This document shows, piece after piece, positions 1-9,773 of a stretch of DNA of 64,000 nt. The stretch is taken from contig CAZJFP010000004.1 in assembly GCA_964545415.1 (NCBI GenBank), positions 1-64,000 of the forward strand, read 5' to 3'. The stretch's first letter is position 1, and each line of letters starts with the position of its first letter. The notes under the pieces were generated by a model, which saw only the letters and a list, made by a program, of their open reading frames with translations, had not been told where the DNA came from and searched no databases. The stretch is from CAJBLF01 sp964545415 (GTDB lineage: Bacteria; Patescibacteriota; Gracilibacteria; Absconditabacterales; Absconditicoccaceae). Made by a program: the position numbers and the translations under genes.

Positions 1-1865
1 AAATACTCTTTTGCGATCAATTTCGCTAAGTATGTCTTACCTACTCAGCTTGGTCCGAGCATAAGGAATGAACCGATAGGTTTAGTATATTTGATGACTG
101 ACAATCTGCTTCTGGTGAGTGTTTTGACGACAGCATCGACGGCTTCATCCTGGCCAACGATATTTTTCTTCAATTCTTCGCTCAATCTCCTGAGCTTCTC
201 AATCTCCGATTCATTGACGATGTTGGTAGGGATTCCGGTTTTGTCAGCAAGGACGTTTCCGATATCTTCTTTTGTGATGGTAGGTCTGAGATTCATCGGG
301 ATATTTTTGTTGCTTCTGATCTTGAGCATCTCTTGTTTCGCTTCTTCCTCTTTGGCTTTGAGTTCTGCAGCACCAAAGTAATCTTGTTTTTCTATAGCTT
401 CTTCGATCTTGGCTTGGATTTTTGCCAAGGTTTCTTCGAATTTTTTGTAGTCTTTGTCGTTGTCGAGTTTTTGGTTCATGGTGGATTTTCTTGCGCAGGC
501 TTCGTCGATGATATCGAGTGCTTTGTCTGGCAGATATTTGTTCATCATATATCTCTTGCTGAGTGTGATAGCTGTTTCCAATGCTTCTTCTTGGATCTGA
601 ACACCATGGAAATCTTCGTACGTTTTTTTGAGTCCTATCAAAATCTGTTTGCTTGCTTCTGCATCTGGTTCGTTGACTATTACTTCTTGAAATCTTCTTT
701 TGAGCGCTTGATCCTTTTCGATATATTTTTGATATTCGTTGAAGGTCGTTGATCAAATGAGCTTTATCTTTCCTCTCGACAACAATGGTTTTAACATCTG
801 TGCCGCGTCGCCATTCTCTTGTCCTCCTGCGCCGATGATGGTGTGGATCTCGTCGATGAAGAGGATGATGTTGTTCGTCGGATCGATTGCTTCCTCAAGG
901 ATGGATTTCATCCTAGATTCAAATTCTCCTCTGTATTTTGTCCCTGCAACCAGTGTCCCCATATCGAGTAGGAATATCCTTTTGTTTTTGAGCTTGTCAG
1001 GTACGTTGCCTTTTACTAATCTCTGTGCCAATCCTTCTACGATGGCGGTCTTACCGACACCGGCTTCTCCGATGAGGAGCGGATTGTTCTTGTTTTTTCT
1101 GAGGAGCGTAAAAATGATCTGGTCAATCTCATTGTCTCTTCCTATGATCGGATCGATGACTCCGTCTTTGACTTCTTTGGTGAGATCGGTTCCGAAATAT
1201 TCTATCGTGAGTTTTTTTTCTTCTTTTTTTCCTTTGTCGCCGGTGATGGTATTTTCTTTTTCGACGATTTCGCTTTCTACGGCGTCGAGGAGCATGTTTA
1301 CGTTGTGTAATTTTTCCATCTTTTCGATTTTCATAAGTTGTATCTTGTTAACATCTAAATTGAACGTTATTAAGATTTTACTCAAGACTTGTAAAAAAGC
1401 AAACAATCACATCTGCTGTATGATAGGGTTTTTGGTGAGTTTTTTGTAGTTCTCAACTATGATTTGTTGGTTTATGCTGTGGGTATGAAGGTGGTTAGTA
1501 AATTGATTTGACATATCACAAAATGATACTCAAAATAATATGTCCAGGTCTAGTTTTTTGGTAGTTTCGTTTATTGTCGCACGAAGTGCGTTGCCAAATC
1601 TTTTGCTAAGCGGTAATTTTTTGTTTTCTTCTCTTGTCGCCGTGCCATATTTGTTTTGGAAATATTCGTCTAGGATATCTTCAGATACGCCAATCAATTT
1701 TCGAAAAATATTGCTGAGATCGTTGTTTTTCAAAAACATGGAGATTCATCGAAAAAGATCCTCTCCGTGAATTGTTCTTTGTCTATTGGTGAATGCAAGC
1801 TTATTTGCGTATTTGATGCATGAGCTTGAATGATTCGTAAGCAATGTTTCTATCTGTGAAAACAT
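1..1865 (-). CDS. clpC: ClpC-like AAA+ unfoldase, C-terminus cut by window edge
   Basis: Hsp100 ATPase that threads substrates into a ClpP-type protease; cytoplasmic. About 621 residues are visible. Residues ~1-150 form a Clp N-domain-like region. AAA module 1 has Walker A GEAGVGKT near residue 266 and Walker B ILFIDEIH near 336. A short ~50-residue middle coiled coil (motif AAELKAKEEEA) separates it from module 2, whose Walker A GPSGVGKT (near 604) has its inner Gly encoded by TGA. The short middle domain favours ClpC over ClpB (family knowledge). The start is ATG at 1865, because the frame stays open through TGA codons and gives the N-domain; standard code would start inside the gene. The downstream end lies outside the window. 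No Shine-Dalgarno is visible. Confidence 0.9.
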
Positions 1866-2017
1866 ACCGTTCGTTGCTCAATATAAAAAATCAGGTTTTT
1901 TTACAGTATCGTTTTGTGTAGAGAATGCAACAAAAATTTTTTTAACTTTTCCTATTTTTTCCTTTTAAAACGTATTTTTTAGCGATGAAATTGTCTTTAC
2001 TTGAGCGCTTTGCTAGA

Positions 2018-2047
2018 CTTACTTTTTCTCTTGATAGAAAAAGTAAG
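2018..2047. repeat. perfect 12-bp inverted repeat
   Basis: The arms cttactttttct (2018-2029) and agaaaaagtaag (2036-2047) are perfectly complementary around a 6-nt loop. They lie in the 540-bp gap between clpC and alr, which shows no convincing gene. The gap also holds a weaker GC-rich hairpin near 2122-2138 (ccccgtcaaagcggg) and word-like repeats at 2377-2405. The hairpin may be a transcription terminator or a dispersed palindrome. Confidence 0.6.
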
Positions 2048-2407
2048 CAAAAAGATCAAGCCAGACTCAAACCGCCTTCGCCTGATGTTTCGTGATAGGA
2101 TTTATTTTGTAATCGCCTCAAACCCCGTCAAAGCGGGTCCCCATTTCGGCTCATATTCCTTATTTGTTTTATGTTTGGACAGTATCTTTTTCGGCTAGCA
2201 CGAGTCTGGCATTTGTCTTTTTTGGTAGTGGATTCATGGCTCAAGAGTATCTCGTGGCGAGCATCTGGTGTTGTATAATAGCTGTGCTTGAATATTTCTT
2301 ACTGATGATTACTCTCTTTTTGGCAGAAAGCTATAAGCGGAAAACTGTAAGTTGTAAATATCCAATTGCGGCTTTATGCTTTGAACTTTAAACTTTAAAC
2401 TAAAATC

Positions 2408-3544
2408 ATGTTCTGATTTTTAAGATCATTATTCAGTCCTAGTGTGAAGCCGATGAATATCATTTGGCTCCGTAGGAGAGTATTATTGGAAAATCTGGAA
2501 TATCTTCAATCTCTCCAGCCACAAGCTGCTGTGTTTCCGGTATTGAAATCCAATGCGTATGGGCACGGATTGAAACAGGTCGTCAGAATGTTGAGAAATA
2601 CGGATGTTCCTTATATCGCTGTTGATAGCTATCCGGAATATGTTGTTGTCAAAACATATTGCAAGATTCCTATCTTGATTATGGGCGAGACCTTACTTGA
2701 GAATTATAGAAAATTTGATCATAAAAAAACAACTTTCTGTGTCTACAATATCTGAACTATCAGATATCTGTGAAGATTAGGCAAAGAAACGAAGATCCAT
2801 CTGTTCTTCAATACCGGAATGAATCGTGAAGGAGTTCAGGAAGATGAGTTACCTAATCTCATTAATGAATTACAGAGCCATCCTAATCTAAATGTCGAGG
2901 GTGTGATGTCGCATTTCTTCGATGCAGACGCTATTTCTGATGTGAATATGACTGAGCAGATCCAGCGTTTCAAACGCATGTATTACAAATTGTTGGATGC
3001 GGGTTTCACTCCTGAGTGGAGACATATAGGCAATACCGCTGCAATGTTCAAAATTGATGATGAGTTTTTTAACGCCTATAGACCTGGCATCTGACTCTAT
3101 GGATACAATCCGTTGCGTCCGGAAGATCCGTCCTATAAAAAATGAAATAATCTGCTTCCTGTTTTGTCAGTCACATCGAGAGTCATTAGCTTGCAGACGG
3201 TTTGGCCAGGGGAGTGAGTGAGTTATGGCCATGAATACAAACCGTATGACAAAGAAACTATCGCAACGCTTCCTTTCTGATATGCGGAATGATTGCCGAG
3301 GACAGCTTCCGGCAAGATGTTCATGAAGCACCGTAAGACCTTCTTCCGTCAAGTGGGTACGATCTGTATGAATCTTTCTACCTATGTTGTAGATACTTCT
3401 GTCCATATCTGAGACGAAGTGGAAATCATCTCTGACAATCCTCGTTCCAAAAACTCTATGCAATGCTTAGCTGATGCGGCATGAACTATCACGTATGAGA
3501 CGCTTGTTAAATTGGATAGAGGAATAAGAAGAGAAATCGTGTAA
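2408..3544 (+). CDS. alr: alanine racemase
   Basis: PLP enzyme that interconverts L- and D-alanine for peptidoglycan. The PLP lysine is in KSNAYGHG (Lys47). The motif LFFNTGMNR follows, and the second catalytic tyrosine is in GEGVSYGHEY, with the middle Gly of GEG encoded by TGA. The frame crosses five or more TGA codons and ends at TAA; 378 residues matches the family. The start is uncertain: ATG 2408 gives an N-terminus ending in KPMNIIWL that fits the family, while GTG 2444 or ATG 2453 are possible shorter starts. A hairpin follows at 3570. Confidence 0.93.
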
Positions 3545-3569
3545 CGTAGTGGCGATTATCAATCGTCTA

Positions 3570-3590
3570 GGCGGATATTATCCGCCCCTA
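3570..3590 (+). terminator. hairpin after alr
   Basis: The 7-bp stem ggcggat/atccgcc has a 3-nt loop and is followed by ccctaca rather than a clean U-run. It lies 25 nt after the alr stop and just before the ZIP gene. It could be a weak terminator or one of the short GC-rich palindromes scattered in this window. Confidence 0.5.
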
Positions 3591-3600
3591 CATTTTATAT

Positions 3601-4359
3601 ATGTTTTTTTGTGATATGACTTTTGTATATGCATTACTTAGTGTCTTGGCCGTGAGCGCTGTTTCGCTTATCGGTATCGTCACCTTTGGCCTTAAGCTTA
3701 AATTTTTGCAGAAGATACTTCTCTTGCTCGTAAGTTTTTCCGCGTGAGCGCTGTTTTGAGATGCATTTTTTCATCTCTTGCCTGAAGCTATTGAACCGAA
3801 CTGATTGACGTTGTTTGTCTCGCTATCATTGCTCTGATGAATACTTTTTGGTCTGATTACCGAAAAAGTCATTCGTCGAAATCACTGCCATATGCCGATC
3901 ACCAAGAACCATACGCATCCGGTCGCTACCATGAATTTGGTCTGAGATGTTGTCCATAATCTTATTGATGGACTCATTATCTGATCTAGCTATTTAGTTA
4001 GTATTCCTTTGGGACTCGCTACGACGATTGCGGTATTGTTTCATGAAATCCCTCAGGAGATCTGAGATTTTGGTGTGCTCGTGCATGGCGGATATTCTAG
4101 AAAGAGAGCATTACTCATGAATTTTTTGACGGCATTGACTGCAGTATTAGGTGTTATTATCGTATTTCTCCTTTCTTCATATGTAAACAATATGATTGGA
4201 TTCCTGATTCCGTTCGCTGCCGGAAGTTTCATTTATATCGCAGGTTCCGACCTTATCCCTGAATTACACAAAGAGACCAAAATATCCCAGACTTTGATTC
4301 AGATCCTTTTCTTTCTCATCGGACTCTGACTGATGGCGAGCTTATTGCTCTTCGAATAA
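3601..4359 (+). CDS. ZIP-family metal (Zn/Fe/Mn) transporter
   Basis: Integral membrane metal-ion permease of the ZIP family, 252 residues with about eight hydrophobic segments. The two signature metal-site helices are clear: VHNLIDG in one and LFHEIPQEIGDF in the next. Several membrane glycines are TGA codons, so standard code shows only the last third. A His-rich stretch (HCHMPITKNHTH) lies between helices 3 and 4, where ZIP proteins carry their metal-binding loop. Start ATG 3601; ATG 3616 in the same frame is equally possible. A bidirectional terminator follows. Confidence 0.9.
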
Positions 4360-4378
4360 TATAATTTTCATATACAAA

Positions 4379-4409
4379 AAAAGCGCTTCATCACACTGAA
4401 GCGCTTCTC
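4379..4409. terminator. bidirectional terminator between convergent genes
   Basis: The 10-bp stem aagcgcttca/tgaagcgctt (4381-4390, 4397-4406) has T-rich tracts on both sides. It ends the ZIP gene on the + strand and the membrane-protein gene on the - strand. The apparent end of the - strand gene lies inside its loop (see that entry). Confidence 0.85.
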
Positions 4410-4879
4410 CTTTTTTTCAGATTTCTCTTTTTTCGCCATACGACGATAGATCCCATGATTGTTCCCAAGACCGGTGAGGCTATAAAAGAATTTCGCATGC
4501 TCTCTATCATATTATTGTAGCTTATTCCCCATCCTATCAGATAGAAAATATAGAGGCGAAGGAAGTACGTGCTTATATATATCGCTAAGAAACAGCTGAT
4601 ATATAAAAATGTTTTGCTTGGTAGCTGTGCTATCCATTTTCTTTTCTTGATGTGGCGAGTCAGTTCATTGATTTTTCGATTGCCTTTTAGAAGCAATCTT
4701 TCATAGATCCCGCTGACGAGATATTCTATGATCAATGCAATGATCTGGATAATGACGCTGACATATCCATCTATGCCTATCCAGAAGAAGTGATAGCAGA
4801 AAAAGGCTATGTTTCCAACGGTTACGAGAACCCTGGAAACCGTGAACCATTCGTTGAATGGCTTTCCGAAGATTCTCAT
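4391..4879 (-). CDS. unknown multi-pass membrane protein, ORF without a clear UAA/UAG stop
   Basis: I do not recognise this family. The 162 residues up to the TGA pair include hydrophobic segments at roughly 14-35, 38-55, 90-115 and 130-150, and a very basic C-terminus (KKRRSA). Oddity: the frame meets two consecutive TGA codons inside the terminator hairpin and, read as glycine, would stay open to TAA at 4253-4255, antisense to the ZIP gene. A transcript ending at the terminator would carry no stop codon. The boundary given is therefore the TGA pair, not a proven end. Start ATG 4879. Confidence 0.6.
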   Translation of the reverse strand: MRIFGKPFNEWFTVSRVLVTVGNIAFFCYHFFWIGIDGYVSVIIQIIALIIEYLVSGIYERLLLKGNRKINELTRHIKKRKWIAQLPSKTFLYISCFLAIYISTYFLRLYIFYLIGWGISYNNMIESMRNSFIASPVLGTIMGSIVVWRKKRNLKKRRSASV

Positions 4880-4944
4880 AGTGTCATATTTTTTTTATGT
4901 TTAGATGCTAAACTATATACTTTTTCTCTCAAAAAGCAATAGTG

Positions 4945-5520
4945 CTAGGATTTCTTCAATATATAGATGATCCTAGGAATATCTTCTTCGAATAGCTTGT
5001 ATTCGTGGCATTTTCGGAGTCTGAATTTATATTTTGGTGCCAAATCCTTGATGTCTATGCTTTCTTCGGGAGAATGCTGCTTGTAGAGAATCAGGAGCCC
5101 TCCTTTTTTGACGAGATGATGGACTCGCGGCAGTAGTTTGTCTATATAGCTGACCGCTCTAACCGTAACATAGTCGTATGTCTCTTTATGGCTTTCCGCT
5201 CTGGTCCATATTGCTTTAGCATTTGTTATCTTGAGATTTTTGATCATTTCATTGATAGCATCTATTTTCTTTTTGGTCGAGTCAATGCCGATGCATTGTA
5301 CTTCCGGGTTGCTCATAGCGATTGGCAATAAGGGAAATCCGCCTCCTGTTCCTACGTCGCAGAGGGTAGATTTTGGCTTGAAATGCTGAATCTTATTGAT
5401 TTCGAGCGAATCGTTGATATGTTTGATCTGAATTCCCTCTACATCTCTGATAGCTGAGAGGTTCGTATGCGAATTTATACGTATAAACTGATCTATTAAT
5501 GGTTTTCGTGATTTTTCCAT
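4945..5520 (-). CDS. rsmG: 16S rRNA (guanine-N7) methyltransferase RsmG
   Basis: SAM-dependent methylation of G527 in 16S rRNA (E. coli numbering, family knowledge). The SAM-binding motif CDVGTGGGFPLLPIAM sits near residues 54-69, the acidic strand GIDSTKKK follows, and the C-terminal half carries RAESH and TVRAVSY. The length of 191 residues is close to the usual ~205. No TGA codon occurs in this gene although it has about ten glycines, so absence of TGA alone does not prove foreign origin here. Start ATG 5520, stop TAG; an in-frame TAG lies 21 nt upstream of the start. Confidence 0.93.
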   Translation of the reverse strand: MEKSRKPLIDQFIRINSHTNLSAIRDVEGIQIKHINDSLEINKIQHFKPKSTLCDVGTGGGFPLLPIAMSNPEVQCIGIDSTKKKIDAINEMIKNLKITNAKAIWTRAESHKETYDYVTVRAVSYIDKLLPRVHHLVKKGGLLILYKQHSPEESIDIKDLAPKYKFRLRKCHEYKLFEEDIPRIIYILKKS

Positions 5521-5688
5521 GGGTGAGAAGCTGTTTTGCTAAAGTTTTTGTCCTTTCTTATACTCTTGCTTTCTTTCTTAAAATCATTATAGTAGGTTAC
5601 TGTATTTATTTTTTTTTACAATATACCAGAATACGCTGACAAGAAACAAGTAAACACTTCTTGTCGATTTTATGTACTCTATTTCCTT

Positions 5689-6663
5689 ATGGTTATAAGA
5701 AAATTGAAGCAAAAGAAAATATTAAATACAAGAGTTATCTCTTGGTTTATTCTTCTTTGCGTAGCGACGTACTTTCTCATCAAGATTGTTATGGGCATCT
5801 CTCAGAGACTAACACAAACACCTCAAGAAAACATGATCTATACCTTGGGAGCATCGCTTCCTCTGGCTGGCAAGATCACCATAGACAATAATTTCCCTAA
5901 TTATACGCATTCTATCGTTGCTACGGATGGTCAAAAAATAGGTCTCAAAAGTTCTACTATCAATCTCAATACATATACAGACAAAGAGATCCAGCTTGTC
6001 GGTACAGTCAAGAAGTACTTTAAGGTGACGCCGGTCGTAGAAGTAACGACGGTCAAATTTCCTGATCAATGAGTTATCATCAACGATAATAAATACTTTT
6101 TTGTCGATGATTTGTTGTATTTGGATCTCTCTACACAACCGCAGTTACGTGCTATCAAGTCATGATCTGATATCCAAGTCTGGTTTAACGACACCTTGGT
6201 CGTCAGTATTGAACGTTTTGTTTGTAGTAAGGTCACAAAATCCCGTGATTGTACCTATCTCATAACCAATTATATCACAAAAAATATCGATACTTTCGAA
6301 TCGTATCGAGGCTATACCTTCTATAAACATAGCACTGGGTTTTGGACTATGTTCGATAATGATGAATATGGTTTTATGTTCAAGGAAATTTCCGATGATA
6401 TGATTCTTGATATTTCAAGCATGTTCAAAGTCGTCAACAGACAATTTGTCGTCGACAACAAACTATCTCTCATCAAGGCTAACTGTCAAAATGATTTCGC
6501 TCAGCTCCGTTCTATAGATCCTACATGAACATTGACATATCATGATCCATTCACCATTACCTTGGGTCTTCAATGAACCGATAACAAAAAGAACCCTGCG
6601 ACGTGCAGGATTACTTTTGATATATGGAATGAATGGAATGTTACTGATGTACAATTTAATTAA
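5689..6663 (+). CDS. unknown single-pass exported protein
   Basis: 324 residues read through TGA at three to four places, ending at TAA. A basic N-terminus is followed by one hydrophobic helix (about residues 16-36, ending VATYFLIK). The rest is polar and probably extracytoplasmic. The segment after the helix (GKITIDNNFPNY to VGTVKKYF) has alternating beta pattern, possibly an OB-like fold, but I do not recognise the family. Several Cys residues in the second half could form disulphides. It is convergent with greA. Confidence 0.7.
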
Positions 6664-6785
6664 CAATGAATAATGAAAAATGAATAATGTCGGAATTGCC
6701 GTATTATTCACTATTGTATGCTACAGTAGTTCCTAATAAGACATATCATACATTATTCATTATTAATTCTTAATTTTTCATTAGT
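6660..6785. repeat. long imperfect inverted repeat (aatgaataatg family)
   Basis: The left arm of reiterated aatgaataatgaaaaatg words and the right arm acattattcattattaatt plus ttaatttttcatta are imperfectly complementary around a core starting tgtcgg. A shorter hairpin lies in the core (actattgta/tacagtagt). The element fills the gap between convergent genes and probably folds into a ~120-nt hairpin in either transcript. Related copies lie near 35.15, 48.75 and 57.59 kb. Confidence 0.7.
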
Positions 6786-6791
6786 TTTTGG

Positions 6792-7292
6792 CTATTTAAC
6801 GTTCAATATCTTAACATCTTTTTTTCCTGTGTGGAGTCTCATCTTGACGACATCTCCTGCTTTTTTTCCTTTTATTGCCAATCCCATAGGTGATTCCAAG
6901 GAAATTTTGATGGAGTCTTTCATGGCTTTGAAATTTTTATCGAACTCCATAGTTGTCTCTCAGGTTCCCACGATATCTACGGTATAAATGTCATTGTCAT
7001 CAGTTTGTACGGTTACGGTAGAACCATAATCTACGAATTTTTCCGCTTTGGTCTTTTTCTCTTCCTTGATGATTTCTACATCATCGATCAGGGCTTCTAT
7101 CTCGGTAATCCTTGAATTGATGAAATCCTTGTCTTCGAGTGCTGATTTGTATTCGAAGTTTTCAGAAAGATCTCCCATCGCTTTTGCTTCTCCGAGCCTT
7201 TCTAAGACCAAAGGCAATTTTACTTTTTTTAGTTCATTGAGTTCTGCAACCAACTGTTCATATCCCTCTTTGGTAAGATAATTTTTTTTCAT
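6792..7292 (-). CDS. greA: transcript cleavage factor GreA
   Basis: Rescues backtracked RNA polymerase by stimulating transcript cleavage. The 166 residues cover the whole family: an N-terminal coiled-coil hairpin (LTK.GYEQL to AKAMGDLSENFEYKSA, with the acidic tip residues DLSEN) and the C-terminal FKBP-like domain (SPMGLAIKGKKAGD). One TGA glycine lies between the domains. Start ATG 7292, stop TAG. Followed within 50 bp on the same strand by no other gene. Confidence 0.95.
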
Positions 7293-7341
7293 AACATAAA
7301 CAATAAGACGATAAAAAACGACTGTTGTATACTAATTTTTT

Positions 7342-7671
7342 TTAGTCACCTTGTTTGGAAATGTGCATTTTGAAATGATCGAATGCGTGAAGCGGTATAT
7401 CTTCTATGATTTTGAATCCGCCTTCTCCGGTAGATCGTTTGAAAACATTTCCGTCATAGGTGAATTTGAAATCACCAACCCATTTTCCTTGCTTATTTTT
7501 GCTGATGATATATTCTATTCTGATCTCTGCAGTGTCTTTTTTGGAATAGATTTTTTTGAAATACGAATCCATCTTGCCTTCAATGTTTTTTTGGACAAGT
7601 TGTTTGATCTCTTCTTGCATGTTTCCAGGTACGTCTACAAATTGATAGGAAATTACAGGTAATTTTACCAT
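7342..7671 (-). CDS. HPF/RaiA-like ribosome-associated protein (probable)
   Basis: 109 residues, stop TAA. The layout (helix with EEIKQLVQKNIEGKMDSYFKK, three alternating strands, then a second helix ending in the HAFDHFKMHI region) resembles the S30EA hibernation-factor fold, which binds the 30S decoding site in resting cells. I see no uniquely diagnostic motif, so this rests on length and secondary-structure pattern. It sits 49 nt upstream of greA on the same strand, so the two may be co-transcribed. Confidence 0.45.
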   Translation of the reverse strand: MVKLPVISYQFVDVPGNMQEEIKQLVQKNIEGKMDSYFKKIYSKKDTAEIRIEYIISKNKQGKWVGDFKFTYDGNVFKRSTGEGGFKIIEDIPLHAFDHFKMHISKQGD

Positions 7672-7751
7672 TGTTTCTTGGGGTACAGAATAAAAAACAT
7701 AGATCGATATCGGATATATACGTAATTATCTGAAAAATTCAATGTATTTAT

Positions 7752-8249
7752 CTATCAGAGCTTTTTTATAAAATCTTTTTTGATATCTAGATTTTTTTGA
7801 CCTTCTTTGATCAATCCATAGCTTTTTCTGATGATCTCCCTGATATCCTGGTAATAGATCAACGCAAGCACTTCACTGAGGGTACATCGTTTATGTATTC
7901 CGATATATCCTTCTGCACGTTCTATTTTTACAAAATCAGGATCTCAAGAATACTGTATCAAGAAGTAGGTTACGTCTTTGTTCATCTGTCCTTTTTGATT
8001 TTCTGTATTTCTTAGTTGTGTCGTTCCTAACTGCTGTTTGATTCTCATCTGATTGATCGGTATACCGGTTTCTTCGCTCACTTCCCTGAGCGCTGCTTTG
8101 GTTATCTCTTCACTACCTTGGATCTTGCCTTTGGGAGCTACTCGTTCTATCTTGCCGCTGAGTGCGTGTCTTTTGATGAGCAGATATCTTGGTTCTCCGT
8201 CTTCTGCGATGAAATACACAATTCATCAAGCGCTTTGAATTATCGCCAT
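7752..8249 (-). CDS. Nudix hydrolase
   Basis: Pyrophosphohydrolase of NDP-X substrates; the substrate cannot be told from sequence. The Nudix box is intact: GKIQGSEEITKAALREVSEE then TG (about residues 43-66). The N-terminal strand MAIIQSAGGIVYF contains two adjacent TGA glycines at the conserved AGG position, which fixes the start at ATG 8249. The 165 residues end at TAG right after a terminal TGA-encoded Gly. Confidence 0.92.
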
Positions 8250-8253
8250 ACTA

Positions 8254-8322
8254 AAATGCTAAAATGCTAAAATGTTTAAACGCTTAAACGACTAAACGCT
8301 TAAACGACTACATGAAGAAATG
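8254..8322. repeat. word-type tandem repeats (aaaatgct / ttaaacgact)
   Basis: Three copies of ctaaaatg are followed by alternating ttaaacgctt and ttaaacgacta words. They fill the gap between the Nudix gene and the next gene. The ttaaacg words are partly self-complementary. Confidence 0.6.
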
Positions 8323-8330
8323 ATTATGTA

Positions 8331-8726
8331 CTATTGTAGATTATTTTTTCCGAGGATCCATTTGCTGATATTCTGCAGTCGTTTTGCTGGTCATTTTTCT
8401 GGTGTATTTAGATCTTGTACGACGTTTTCTCCTGATATAGCTCTCTCTTTGTTTGCTAGATTATCGCTATGATTTTTTGCTCGTTCCATTCATGTCTTCC
8501 GTTGTGTGGTCTTCTGTATGTTCTGATTCTGCGATACATTTACTTGTTCTGTAGTCTTGGTTTCAAATTTTTTCTCTAGTTCTGCTAATTCAGCAGCCTT
8601 TTTTGCTGCTTCATCCAATTCTTTTTTGTTGAGCTTGCTTTCTCCTATCTCAAATTCTTTCTGGACCTTGTTCACTGTTCATCCAGCTCCGACTTCGATA
8701 TTTTGCTGTTCTATATCTTTTGCCAT
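8331..8726 (-). CDS. unknown small charged protein downstream of hrcA
   Basis: 131 residues read across three TGA codons to TAG. The protein is rich in Lys, Glu, Ala and Gln. A central helix (ELDEAAKKAAELAELEKKFE) is likely coiled coil, and the rest looks disordered. No family is recognised. It starts 9 nt after the hrcA stop, so it is probably in the hrcA operon. By position one might expect grpE, but the sequence does not support GrpE. Confidence 0.6.
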
Positions 8727-8735
8727 GTGCTCTAA

Positions 8736-9407
8736 TTATTTACATAAAGATTGTAGTAGCTTTTTGAGTATCGCTACGTTTTTTTTGTAATTGACTCTGG
8801 TTGGTCCGATGATCGAGATCATGCAATCGTAGTCGTCGACAGTAATTTTTGCGTATAAGCATGATATGAGTGTCTTGTGATCTTCTATAAAAGTATAATA
8901 AATCTGATTTTTTTTCAAGATTTTACTATCGATGAATTTTACGATCCTTTTTTCTTCGATGAAACGGATGATGTTTCTCGTCGCTTCATATTCACTTACC
9001 ATATCGTCTTTGAGTAGATTATTGATTCCCAGGTAATAATATTCGTCGTTTCTGACAAATCCTACGACGACACCATCTGCCACACCTCAGATACTTTCTA
9101 CGAGCTGTTTCAATCCACTTCTGACCTTGAGTACTTCGATATTTTTCTCTTCTTCCTGTGCTACCAGATAATTTTCTATATAGGTTGTCAATCCTTGGAC
9201 GGTAGGAACTCTTCCGGAAGAATTGTAGGGTTGATATACCATACCTGCTTTTTCCAATTGATTCAAATATTTTCTCAATGTAGATGGTGCGTATTCTGCA
9301 TCTTCCAGCGAATGCAAAAATTTGGAACCTACCGGTTCTCCTTTGTTGATATAATTGTCGATGACGACATCGAGCAGTGCTAAGAGTTTAGTATTGAAAT
9401 TTCCCAT
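8736..9407 (-). CDS. hrcA: heat-shock repressor HrcA
   Basis: Represses class I heat-shock genes by binding CIRCE operators (family knowledge). The N-terminal winged helix contains GEPVGSKFL, STLRKYLNQLEKAG and NSSGRVPT. The second half is a GAF-like core with YYYLGINNLL and ending in a helix. At 223 residues it is well below the usual ~340, so the dimerisation insertion is missing. One TGA glycine joins two standard-code fragments. I found no CIRCE inverted repeat in its 360-bp upstream gap. Confidence 0.85.
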
Positions 9408-9480
9408 ATCAAAAAATCAGGGTTCTATCGTGTAAAATGCTTACTATTTTTTTTGTTATTGAGACTATACAGTTTTGTCG

Positions 9481-9728
9481 TAAATTCTCAAGACAATTAT
9501 ATTCTTTTTCCTTCGGAGACTTCCTTTTGTCCGGCCATCCCGCAGCTTTGTGCGGGACAGGCGCCAGGAAGCAAAAAAAGGCCTTTTCCCTTGAGTGACT
9601 TTCGCCATTAAGGCAATTCCATATATTCCCTTATATCACTTCCAGATCCTGCCCAAGCCGTTGTTTGGGCTCATTGCTCGACCTACTATTTACGCTGATT
9701 TGGTAATGGCGAAAAAATTTTCAGTACT
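9481..9728. other. structured intergenic element, possible RNA or dispersed repeat
   Basis: The gap 9408-9773 has no gene I accept. It contains cttcct (9520-9525) pairing with aggaag (9566-9571) around the hairpin cccgca/tgcggg (9539-9544, 9551-9556). A 10-bp outer stem ttcgccatta (9601-9610)/taatggcgaa (9704-9713) encloses a gcccaa/ttgggc hairpin (9651-9670). Such nested pairing suggests an RNA or a palindromic repeat. An open + frame (9595-9777) also crosses it but looks non-protein. Confidence 0.4.
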
Positions 9729-9749
9729 AAAAAAACCCTTGGTGAGGGT
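9729..9749 (-). terminator. terminator for the 9774-10274 gene
   Basis: On the - strand the hairpin accct/agggt is followed by seven T residues, 25 nt after the stop codon of the upstream - strand gene. Confidence 0.75.
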
Positions 9750-9773
9750 CGATGTTTTCCGCTATTCTATTTG

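Noticed and set aside
2001..2400. Two small + ORFs in the clpC-alr gap (a ~65-aa and a ~75-aa hydrophobic frame)
   Set aside because: Weak alternative starts (TTG), no family, and the region holds hairpins and repeat words; likely non-coding.
8331..8726. GrpE for the gene after hrcA
   Set aside because: Position would fit, but the sequence lacks the GrpE beta-domain motifs and is too short.
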